This document shows positions 1-4,682 of a stretch of DNA of 5,072 nt, in pieces. Location: the NCBI GenBank assembly GCA_022758935.1, contig JAEMQG010000075.1, forward strand, positions 1 to 5,072, given 5' to 3'. The stretch comes from Candidatus Nitrosopumilus sp. (GTDB lineage: Archaea > Thermoproteota > Nitrososphaeria > Nitrososphaerales > Nitrosopumilaceae). Each line of letters opens with the position of its first letter. Positions within the stretch are counted from its first letter, which is position 1. Both the position numbers and the translations under genes were made by a program. The notes beneath the pieces are model-generated. The model was not told the DNA's origin. It did not search any database and saw nothing but the letters and a program-made list of their open reading frames with translations.

Positions 1-150
1 GGTTTTTCAGTTAATGGTTTTTCAGTTAATGGTTTTTCAGTTAATGGTTTTTCAGTTAATGGGTTTTCAGTTAATGGTTTTTCAGTTAATTGCTTTTCAG
101 TTAATGGATTTTCAGTTAATGGCTTTTCAGTTAATGGTTTTTCAGTTACA
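1..150 (-). repeat. 15-bp minisatellite-like tandem repeat encoding PLTEK
   Basis: Ten head-to-tail copies of a 15-bp unit (plus strand GGTTTTTCAGTTAAT) are visible, and the array touches the left edge, so more copies may exist. The four leftmost copies are identical. The fifth to ninth differ only at the first three unit positions, and the tenth (136-150) has a degenerate end. The unit length is a multiple of three, so copy-number change alters protein length without breaking the frame. Confidence 0.95.
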
Positions 151-245
151 GTGATGGATTTTTGACTCATTGGAATTAGCACAGTCATGAGGATTATTGC
201 GATAGTAATTCCAAAAATAACAGGTATGAGAATTTTCTTGTTCAT
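1..245 (-). CDS. Membrane-anchored protein with tandem PLTEK pentapeptide repeats (3' end outside window)
   Basis: The frame opens at ATG 245 and stays open to the left edge, giving 81 complete codons, so the C-terminus is missing. Residues 1-4 (MNKK) are basic. Residues 5-25 (ILIPVIFG...TVLIP) form one strongly hydrophobic segment, read as an uncleaved signal anchor. After a short linker (MSQKSITV) the rest is PLTEK repeated, with occasional Lys-to-Asn and one Pro-to-Gln change. The inferred topology is a short cytoplasmic tail with the repeats outside the cell, perhaps as a spacer holding a distal domain or interacting with the S-layer. ATG 245 is preferred because it sits directly before the hydrophobic segment and about 22 bp after a TATA-like box. 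The gene lies 42 bp beyond the DUF192 stop on the same strand and has a similar N-terminus. I do not recognise a family; the function is unknown. That it is coding is fairly sure, since the repeats keep frame and add no stop. Confidence 0.7.
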   Translation of the reverse strand, partial: MNKKILIPVIFGITIAIILMTVLIPMSQKSITVTEKPLTEKPLTENPLTEKQLTEKPLTENPLTEKPLTEKPLTEKPLTEK

Positions 246-262
246 TTTATTGATTGAATTAT

Positions 263-270
263 TATTATAA
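263..270 (-). promoter_or_regulatory. Putative TATA box for the repeat-protein gene
   Basis: Read on the minus strand this is TTATAATA, centred about 22 bp before ATG 245. It sits in the 42-bp gap after the DUF192 stop, which suggests that the repeat gene can be transcribed on its own, as a leaderless or nearly leaderless mRNA. This is a positional inference in an AT-rich region. Confidence 0.4.
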
Positions 271-287
271 CATAAGGTTTTGCAATT

Positions 288-779
288 TTAAATCGAAATG
301 ATACTCATCTTTGAATCTTTGGTAATATTGAATTTATCTACAAATCCAGAAGTTACTTCAAGAATGTAAAGTGCATCGCCATTAGGGGTTATGCTTTGAC
401 AGGCCATGGTTTCAAGCGCAGTCTTGCATGGAGGAATGTTTTTTTCGATATGAATAATGTTACCATCTTTATCAAACCAGATCATATCTAGTGGAAATTG
501 CATGTTTAGCATCCAAAGAGAATAAACTCCCGCTTTATCAAAAACAAAAATCATGCCTTGATCGTAAGGAAGCTGATTTTGGAACATCAAACCGCGTACA
601 CGTCTTGGCTCAGTATCGGCAATTTGGACCTCTAATGGAATCTTGTCTACTTTGATGGTGCCTCTTGGAAATTCGACAGATTCTAGCTTGCTATCACTGG
701 GAATTGACATTACACCCACAACTCCGATAATTGCTGCGGCTATTACTACTGGAATTAGAATCTGGGTTCGGGTTGCCAT
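288..779 (-). CDS. DUF192 family protein, membrane-anchored or exported
   Basis: The product has 163 residues. Residues 7-25 (ILIPVVIAAAIIGVVGVMS) form a signal or anchor segment, and the DUF192 domain fills about 40-163. Family signatures are visible in order: RGLMF (62-66), GMIFVF (75-80), the W-M-x-N block near 89-92, PLDMIWFD (96-103), IIHIEKNIPPC (108-118) and ALYILEV followed by GF (136-146). This compact beta-rich domain is widespread in bacteria and archaea, but no biochemical role is firmly established. Cys118 and Cys127 could form a disulfide if the domain is extracytoplasmic; this is inferred. ATG 779 is chosen because the signal segment follows at once and a T/A-rich box lies about 25 bp upstream, the leaderless spacing. 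The length fits a single-domain family member with an added anchor. It has no obvious functional partner here except the adjacent repeat protein, which has a similar N-terminus. Confidence 0.88.
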   Translation of the reverse strand: MATRTQILIPVVIAAAIIGVVGVMSIPSDSKLESVEFPRGTIKVDKIPLEVQIADTEPRRVRGLMFQNQLPYDQGMIFVFDKAGVYSLWMLNMQFPLDMIWFDKDGNIIHIEKNIPPCKTALETMACQSITPNGDALYILEVTSGFVDKFNITKDSKMSIISI

Positions 780-798
780 GAAAAGAGTGGTTTTTTCC

Positions 799-808
799 TT
801 TTAAAAAA
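799..808 (-). promoter_or_regulatory. Putative TATA box for the DUF192 gene
   Basis: On the minus strand this reads TTTTTTAAAA and is centred about 24-25 bp upstream of ATG 779. That spacing would place transcription initiation at or next to the start codon, so the mRNA is probably leaderless. Confidence 0.45.
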
Positions 809-966
809 CATTGTAGTGTATTTTTCTCAAATTCAAAAGCCATAACAACAAATTCCAAATAATTAGAAGAAATTCTACACCATATGCGATATTTGAACAC
901 AGTTATTCAAATTCCCAATATTAAATTATTTAGCTGATATTTCAATGGAGATTGATTCTAACAATA

Positions 967-990
967 ATGAATCACATGAGATGTGAGTAG
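967..990 (+). other. In-frame seven-codon mini-ORF upstream of the phosphoesterase
   Basis: An ATG at 967 begins MNHMRCE and ends in TAG at 988-990. One codon (ATA) then separates it from the GTG start of the phosphoesterase in the same frame. It could be a leader peptide, a readthrough extension or chance. A similar arrangement precedes the gene at 3632. Nothing besides geometry supports translation. Confidence 0.2.
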
Positions 991-993
991 ATA

Positions 994-1659
994 GTGAGAA
1001 CTCTAATTATTCCAGACATTCATACAAACTTTGTTCTTGCTGACAAAATTATCACTCAAGAAAAACCAGACAATATCGTATTTTTAGGCGATTATTTTGA
1101 TTGCTATGATGATTCCCTAGACATAACAGAAAAAACGGCATTTTGGTTAAAAGAATCTCTAAAAAAAGAAAACAGGATACACCTGCTAGGTAATCACGAT
1201 CTTAGCTATCTAGATCCAGTGTTCGCTTGTTCAGGATTTACAGAAGACAAATCATTGGTAATACAAAAAACGGGTTTAAACCTCTCTGAATTAGTTCATT
1301 ATTGCTGGGTAGGGGATTTTTTATGCACTCATGCAGGATTATCAAATGAATTTTATCAAAAATATAGCAAGGGTCTATCTGTTAATGATTTTTTGCAAAA
1401 ATATTCGATGGACAAAAACCTGAGAACGGTATTGTATGATTGCAGTCCAGCCAGAGGAGGCATTGATGAATTTGCAGGCATTGTGTGGTGTGATTATAAT
1501 ATTGATTTTGTAGATATACCAAACATTAAACAAATTTTCGGCCATACCAGAGGCAATTTAAGACAAACAGAACAGCACATCTGTTTAGATACTGATCTTC
1601 AAAATTATGCCATATTTGAAAAAGAAATGAAGGTTAAAGAATTCAACAAGAGAGGTTAA
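994..1659 (+). CDS. Calcineurin-like metallophosphoesterase (PPP-like)
   Basis: The product has 221 residues and no signal peptide, so it is probably a cytoplasmic hydrolase. The dinuclear-metal motifs are all present in order: D8-x-H10, G32-D33 (in LGDYFD), G66-N67-H68-D69, H113 (in THAG) and G183-H184 (in GHTRG). A late LDTD (198-201) matches the strand seen after the last histidine in PPP-type enzymes such as diadenosine tetraphosphatases and Ser/Thr phosphatases. The substrate cannot be read from sequence; a phosphoprotein, nucleotide or nucleic-acid phosphate are all possible. Related single-domain phosphatases occur in bacteria, archaea and phages. The start is GTG 994, because an in-frame TAG lies at 988-990 and D8-x-H10 must be kept. 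No strong Shine-Dalgarno is seen. The protein has seven cysteines (37, 79, 104, 111, 150, 166, 197), many for a cytosolic enzyme of this size. The gene stands alone, convergent with the MFS transporter. Confidence 0.88.
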   Translation: MRTLIIPDIHTNFVLADKIITQEKPDNIVFLGDYFDCYDDSLDITEKTAFWLKESLKKENRIHLLGNHDLSYLDPVFACSGFTEDKSLVIQKTGLNLSELVHYCWVGDFLCTHAGLSNEFYQKYSKGLSVNDFLQKYSMDKNLRTVLYDCSPARGGIDEFAGIVWCDYNIDFVDIPNIKQIFGHTRGNLRQTEQHICLDTDLQNYAIFEKEMKVKEFNKRG

Positions 1660-1750
1660 AAAAGATAAAATAGAATAATAATTAATTTATAAAACTTAGG
1701 ACGCTGTGAAATTTCTTTACTCGTAAATTTTCTAAATCTAGTATCAATGA

Positions 1751-1770
1751 ACAATTTAAAAAACAAATAA
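1751..1770 (-). terminator. Possible T-rich terminator of the MFS gene
   Basis: On the minus strand this tract, which includes a run of six T, begins about 14 bases after the MFS stop codon. Archaeal transcription often ends at such T-rich tracts without a hairpin. It lies in the 124-bp gap between the convergent phosphoesterase and MFS genes. I found no clear hairpin there. Confidence 0.3.
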
Positions 1771-1783
1771 TTCCAAAGTATAA

Positions 1784-3061
1784 TTAGAGATCAATTTCTT
1801 TGGTCTCTCTGCTAAGTAGTGTAGGTATTATCAAAATTATTGCACCAATTATAATGTTGATGCCAAGTGCAAAAGGTATCATTTGTTTTGGAACACTCGA
1901 CATCAAGTAGAGTGCAATTAGTGGAGACCAAGAACCAAAAATCAGGCCAGCATTGTATGAAAATCCAGCAGCGCTGTTTCGTATCTGTGTTGGAAATCTT
2001 TCAGAAAAATATGCAGGGATTGGTCCAGATGCAGTTGATACTACAAACGCAAATATAATGACATACAATATTAACCCGTAAGTATTCTCCAATATTGCAC
2101 TTGCAAGTGGAATTGAAATCAGTATAGACGCAAATACAAAAACTAGCATTGATTTTTTTCGCCCAATTTTTTGCGATAGCCAACCGGTTAAAATCATCCC
2201 AACCCAAGATGATGCAGTAGCATAAATCATAATTAGTGCCACTTGTTCTTTTTGAAAATTACCAAACTGTCCCAAATATGTCGGCAAGATGCTAATTGAG
2301 CCATGATACATGTAGACAAGGCCAGTCATTATTGTGGCACAAAGTAAAAACTCCTTTCTATGGATTCCAAAAATAATGCTGCGTAATGGGGTTTTTTCTA
2401 GTCCACCCTCTTTGTTCTTTCTTATCCATAACGGTGATTCCTCCATGCTCATTCTTACAAAAAGGGCAACAAACCCAGGAATTATGCCTGTAAAAAAGAG
2501 TAATCTCCATCCAATTTCCTCAAACATTTGTCCTGGAAATGCAATAGTTATGATTTGAAAAGAGATTGCGGCCAAAAAAAAACCAAAAGAGAATCCACTT
2601 TGCAAAAACCCAGACACCAATCCTCTTTTTTGTTTTGGAACACTCTCAATGGTTAGCACTGCACCACTACCCCATTCACCACCTGCAAAGATCCCCTGAA
2701 TTAGACGAACCATAATCAAAAGTACTGGTGCCAATACCCCAACAAGAGCATATGTTGGTAATAGTCCGACTGCAAATGTTGCAACAGAAAATCCCAATAT
2801 TGTGATAATCATAGATTTTTTTCTGCCAAACTTGTCGCCATAAATTCCAAAAATTACAGATCCAATAGGTCGCATTATTAGTGTCACTGTATATGATGCA
2901 AATGTCGCAAGTATGCTAAACACAGGATCCTTGGACGGAAAAAATAATTGGCTAATGGAAGGAACAACTAAAAGCATCAAAACAATATCGTATCCATCTA
3001 AAGACCATCCAAGAAATGAGCCGATGGCAATTTTTTTCTGGGCTACAGTTAAACTCAACAA
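1784..3061 (-). CDS. MFS transporter, metabolite:H+ / sialate:H+ symporter type
   Basis: The product has 425 residues and about 12 hydrophobic helices, the normal size for a major facilitator. The acidic pair in helix 1 (LDGYD, 21-25) is typical of the NanT/JEN1-like and metabolite:H+ symporter branches. Motif A is GDKFGRKK (75-82), with a second-half copy LSQKIGRKKS (295-304). The R-L-I-Q-G motif lies at 119-123, GGEWGSG at 127-133 and EESPLWIR at 207-214. The second half has FSERFPTQIRNSAAGF at 352-367. It probably moves an organic anion or similar small metabolite across the cytoplasmic membrane with protons; the substrate is not readable. The start is TTG 3061, or the adjacent TTG 3058, because an in-frame TGA lies at 3070-3068 and no ATG precedes helix 1. 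A TATATA box 20-25 bp upstream makes a leaderless TTG start likely. It has no operon partner. Confidence 0.92.
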   Translation of the reverse strand: MLSLTVAQKKIAIGSFLGWSLDGYDIVLMLLVVPSISQLFFPSKDPVFSILATFASYTVTLIMRPIGSVIFGIYGDKFGRKKSMIITILGFSVATFAVGLLPTYALVGVLAPVLLIMVRLIQGIFAGGEWGSGAVLTIESVPKQKRGLVSGFLQSGFSFGFFLAAISFQIITIAFPGQMFEEIGWRLLFFTGIIPGFVALFVRMSMEESPLWIRKNKEGGLEKTPLRSIIFGIHRKEFLLCATIMTGLVYMYHGSISILPTYLGQFGNFQKEQVALIMIYATASSWVGMILTGWLSQKIGRKKSMLVFVFASILISIPLASAILENTYGLILYVIIFAFVVSTASGPIPAYFSERFPTQIRNSAAGFSYNAGLIFGSWSPLIALYLMSSVPKQMIPFALGINIIIGAIILIIPTLLSRETKEIDL

Positions 3062-3080
3062 AATATTTCACGCCTAGCTG

Positions 3081-3086
3081 TATATA
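3081..3086. promoter_or_regulatory. Symmetric TATATA box, possible divergent promoter
   Basis: TATATA reads the same on both strands. Leftward it is centred about 22-25 bp from the two adjacent TTG codons of the MFS gene. Rightward its centre is about 25-26 bp from ATG 3109. Both fit archaeal leaderless start spacing. A clear BRE is not evident on either side, so which direction is used is uncertain; the leftward use is better supported because the MFS gene is certain. Confidence 0.5.
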
Positions 3087-3108
3087 GGCATAGATTTTAG
3101 AATGGAAA

Positions 3109-3174
3109 ATGAAAAAACCAAATAATACTTGTCGTTGTAGAGTTTGGGATCACATTAAATCAGAGAATCCTTAA
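3109..3174 (+). CDS. Candidate micro-ORF, 21 residues, with Cys-x-Cys
   Basis: ATG 3109 opens a 21-codon frame beginning MKKPNNTCRCRVWDH, ending ENP and then TAA. Cys8 and Cys10 with His15 could make a small metal or redox site; this is inferred. The ATG lies at leaderless distance from the TATATA box at 3081-3086, and a T-rich tract follows the stop, so the unit has promoter, ORF and possible terminator in about 100 bp. It is divergent from the MFS gene. The ORF is too short for composition to be convincing, so chance is quite possible. I do not recognise a family. Confidence 0.3.
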   Translation: MKKPNNTCRCRVWDHIKSENP

Positions 3175-3185
3175 TTTTTGATTTT
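3175..3185 (+). terminator. Possible T-rich terminator after the micro-ORF
   Basis: TTTTTGATTTT directly follows the stop codon of the 21-codon ORF. Such tracts can end archaeal transcripts, but the region is AT-rich and this is weak evidence. Confidence 0.2.
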
Positions 3186-3382
3186 AAACGAATATAAAAA
3201 AAGTAAAACTTTTCAGACTCGTATCTATTCTGTCCACATCATAACTAATGAAATGCTAAAGCAGTTGTAATTGGGTGAAAATTTATGTGAGATTAGGGTT
3301 CTAAAATAGTAAAGACGGCAATCAAAGACAGAGTCATTGAAAGTGACATGGAATAAAGAACACATTGAAATTTTCAAAACAT

Positions 3383-3481
3383 TCACATCATCATATGTAT
3401 CACATACAATCCGCTTAGAATACCAATGGTAAATCTAATCAGCGTAAGAATTAGACCGAAAATCAGCCAATGTACGATCAT
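3383..3481 (-). CDS. Candidate small single-helix membrane protein, 32 residues
   Basis: The frame runs from ATG 3481 to TGA 3385-3383. After MIVHW comes a hydrophobic stretch with one internal Arg (LIFGLILTLIRFTIGILSG), and the peptide ends LYVIHMMM. The hydrophobic run is long enough for one membrane helix, and the small residues in it suit helix packing. A TTTTATTA-like box on the minus strand near 3525-3532 would give a leader of about 22 bases, but no good Shine-Dalgarno is visible. The opposite strand has a 40-codon ORF (3426-3548) that looks less protein-like. Downstream in the same frame, after two TGA stops, lies another short hydrophobic stretch (MSLSMTLSLIAVFTILEP, 3349-3293), so decay of a longer gene is an alternative. 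I do not recognise a family. Confidence 0.3.
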   Translation of the reverse strand: MIVHWLIFGLILTLIRFTIGILSGLYVIHMMM

Positions 3482-3601
3482 CTTCTTTTGGAACAAAAAA
3501 CCATTTGCAATTTCTCACAGTAAAGTAATAAAATCATTACTAAATTAATCATTGATTGAATTGTTCAGTGTACAAAGTCAAAACACAGCTAGGGTAGAAA
3601 T

Positions 3602-3628
3602 ATGGTGACAGATCATCAATCAGAATAG
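3602..3628 (+). other. In-frame eight-codon mini-ORF upstream of the DUF6659-type gene
   Basis: ATG 3602 begins MVTDHQSE and ends in TAG at 3626-3628. One codon (AGC) then separates it from the ATG of the gene at 3632, in the same frame. The geometry matches that before the phosphoesterase gene. It may be chance; nothing else supports translation. Confidence 0.2.
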
Positions 3629-3631
3629 AGC

Positions 3632-4015
3632 ATGTCAGAAATAGATGTCAAAGAATATCAAAGGAGATGCCAAGAAATACTTAAAGATCCAGAAGTGAGA
3701 TTTGCGGCATTATTAGATGAATCCGGTAAAACTCTCGCAGGAGGCTATAGAGAAAATATCATTCCAAGATTAACTGACGAACAACATGATTCGGTCTGTA
3801 AAGAATTAGCAGCAAGGGTTGCAAAAAGAAAAAAATTTGATGTGGAATTAGGACGTGTAAAATATTCAGCATCAAGGAGAGAACGCGTCGTAATAATGAG
3901 CTTCCCAATTAATGATAAAGTCATAATGATCGTAGCTGAACCAAATGTTAACATTGACAGATTAGCTTTTAAAATAATAGAGAAACTAGGAGGTCAGTGG
4001 GGAGGGGTTTTCTAA
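3632..4015 (+). CDS. DUF6659-type small protein of Nitrososphaerota
   Basis: The product has 127 residues and no signal or membrane segment, so it is probably cytoplasmic. The order is a helical N-terminus (to about 20), the block RFAALLDESGKTLAGGY (23-39), a helix ELAARVAKRKKFD (58-70), then KYSASRRERVVIMSFPIND (77-95) and VIMIVAEPNVNIDR (97-110), with a final amphipathic helix. This pattern matches a family with many paralogues per genome in ammonia-oxidising archaea. The alternating beta-helix-beta layout and LLDESGKTLAGG strand-turn recall roadblock/profilin-like folds, suggesting a protein-interaction or sensor module, but no function is established. ATG 3632 is chosen because an in-frame TAG lies at 3626-3628. 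An AAATATGG-like box near 3598-3605 could serve a leaderless mRNA. The C-terminus (GGQWGGVF) is glycine-rich. Family assignment rests on recalled signature motifs. Confidence 0.85.
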   Translation: MSEIDVKEYQRRCQEILKDPEVRFAALLDESGKTLAGGYRENIIPRLTDEQHDSVCKELAARVAKRKKFDVELGRVKYSASRRERVVIMSFPINDKVIMIVAEPNVNIDRLAFKIIEKLGGQWGGVF

Positions 4016-4136
4016 ATAGTAAAAACGGTATAAAATTACAACACTTCAAAATGAACTAAAAATAGACAGGACACATTTGAAAGAGTGAATTGATTAATTT
4101 AAAATAAAATATGAAAAGCCAAAATAAATTGTGGGT

Positions 4137-4143
4137 AAAAAAA
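4137..4143 (-). terminator. Possible T-run terminator downstream of the 4208-4552 gene
   Basis: Seven consecutive T on the minus strand lie about 65 bases after the stop codon of the leftward hypothetical gene, in the 192-bp gap shared with the convergent DUF6659-type gene. Archaeal termination at such runs is common. I found no hairpin. Confidence 0.22.
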
Positions 4144-4207
4144 TTTTCAGCACAATCTAGAAGACATTACAAATGTCAGAATTTATTGAAAATTTAGAAA
4201 TTGCATA

Positions 4208-4552
4208 TCACATCACAGTATTTTTAAAATCTGATATGGTTGCAAGATTACGCTTTGTCTCATGACCAATATCATGAATTGTGGCACCATTGTATTTTTT
4301 ATTAAAAATTGTTCCAGCCCCCATTAGTGCTAGACCTATCGGAGTAGTAAATGGTTCAGGAGCTAAAAGTAGGGCCACTCCTATTTTTTGCATCTTTTTT
4401 CCTGGGGATGGTGCTTTTTCTAAACATCTCATGGATTTGGCAGTTCCTTTATCATCTATCTTTGACATGTCATTGTATAACGAGGCTCTTCGTTTGGCAG
4501 AATTAGAAGCCTTACGTACTTTATCTAGTCGTGTCTTTAGATGATCAACCAT
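4208..4552 (-). CDS. Hypothetical protein with basic N-terminus and one hydrophobic segment
   Basis: The product has 114 residues from ATG 4552. The same frame is open up to an ATG at 4603, which would add 17 residues (ILIIDSYLIFFKYLIA and a Met). I prefer 4552, because the extension is AT-rich promoter-like DNA and the sequence after 4552 looks protein-like. Residues 2-25 are strongly basic and probably helical (HLKTRLDKVRK, then AKRRAS), followed by a Lys-rich linker. Residues 57-83 (IGVALLLAPEPFTTPIGLALMGAG and following) form a hydrophobic Gly/Pro-containing segment that may be a membrane helix or hairpin. The tail is polar with His93 and His97. It could be a small membrane-associated protein with a basic cytoplasmic part. 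I do not recognise a named family. It is divergent from the MntR-like gene, about 130 bp away, so regulation by that repressor is possible but unproven. Confidence 0.72.
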   Translation of the reverse strand: MVDHLKTRLDKVRKASNSAKRRASLYNDMSKIDDKGTAKSMRCLEKAPSPGKKMQKIGVALLLAPEPFTTPIGLALMGAGTIFNKKYNGATIHDIGHETKRNLATISDFKNTVM

Positions 4553-4585
4553 TGCAATTAGGTATTTAAAAAAAATCAAATAAGA

Positions 4586-4604
4586 ATCAATGATCAATAT
4601 CAAT
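4586..4604. repeat. Three clustered ATCAAT hexamers in the divergent promoter region
   Basis: ATCAAT occurs at 4586-4591, 4593-4598 and 4599-4604, with a TGATCA palindrome at 4591-4596. The cluster lies 34-52 bp upstream of the leftward ATG 4552 and about 80-100 bp upstream of the MntR-like gene start. It could be an operator for either gene, but the region is AT-rich and short repeats arise readily. Confidence 0.35.
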
Positions 4605-4648
4605 CACCTATGTGTCAATAAAGAATAACTAGGCTAAATGGACATCCA

Positions 4649-4655
4649 ATTATAC
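4649..4655 (+). promoter_or_regulatory. Putative TATA box for the MntR-like gene
   Basis: ATTATAC is centred about 31 bp before TTG 4683, slightly longer than the usual archaeal spacing, so a start a few bases upstream of the TTG is plausible. A second TATA-like stretch (ATATAC near 4668-4673) would instead suit an mRNA beginning about 4697 with ATG 4761 as start. ACTAGG occurs at 4628-4633 and again at 4654-4659, overlapping the end of this box. Confidence 0.35.
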
Positions 4656-4682
4656 TAGGTTCAAATCATATACAAAGACACA

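Larger units (their letters stand above)
3062..3631. other. 570-bp intergenic region without a large gene
   Basis: This is the longest stretch without a substantial ORF. It holds the symmetric TATA box, a rightward 21-codon ORF (3109-3174), a leftward 32-codon hydrophobic ORF (3383-3481) and a sequence at about 3298-3317 that recurs after the gene at 3632-4015. No tRNA-like cloverleaf, rRNA or transposon end was found by eye. Small RNAs cannot be excluded. Confidence 0.6.

Noticed and set aside
1..150. Tandem units considered as a CRISPR array
   Set aside because: The 15-bp units are contiguous without spacers and translate into an in-frame peptide repeat, so this is a coding minisatellite.
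694..900. Leftward 68-codon ORF overlapping the DUF192 gene start
   Set aside because: It is a frame shadow of the DUF192 gene and its promoter; the product is low-complexity Ser/Asn-rich and has no domain.
1867..2558. Several ORFs of 63-74 codons on both strands inside the MFS region
   Set aside because: They overlap a complete, well-conserved transporter reading frame and show no protein signatures.
3380..3400. ATGATGA on the minus strand considered as box C of a C/D-box sRNA
   Set aside because: No CTGA box D was found within a suitable distance downstream.
3426..3548. Rightward 40-codon ORF antisense to the hydrophobic mini-ORF
   Set aside because: No promoter at suitable distance and no recognisable character; the opposite strand encodes a more convincing membrane helix.
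249..3562. 12-bp word ATTGATTGAATT present at 249-260 and 3551-3562
   Set aside because: AT-rich low-complexity word; sharing once in 5 kb of AT-rich DNA is plausibly random, and the two copies sit differently relative to genes.
3745..3954. Leftward 69-codon ORF inside the DUF6659-type gene
   Set aside because: Antisense shadow of a gene with clear family motifs.
4173..4265. Rightward 30-codon ORF starting MSEFIENLEIAYH
   Set aside because: Its second half overlaps the 3' end of the leftward hypothetical gene, and there is no promoter or Shine-Dalgarno; probably chance.
4281..4544. Rightward 87-codon ORF opposite the leftward hypothetical gene
   Set aside because: Antisense to a frame with a coherent basic/hydrophobic/polar layout and a plausible promoter; no homologous character seen in it.
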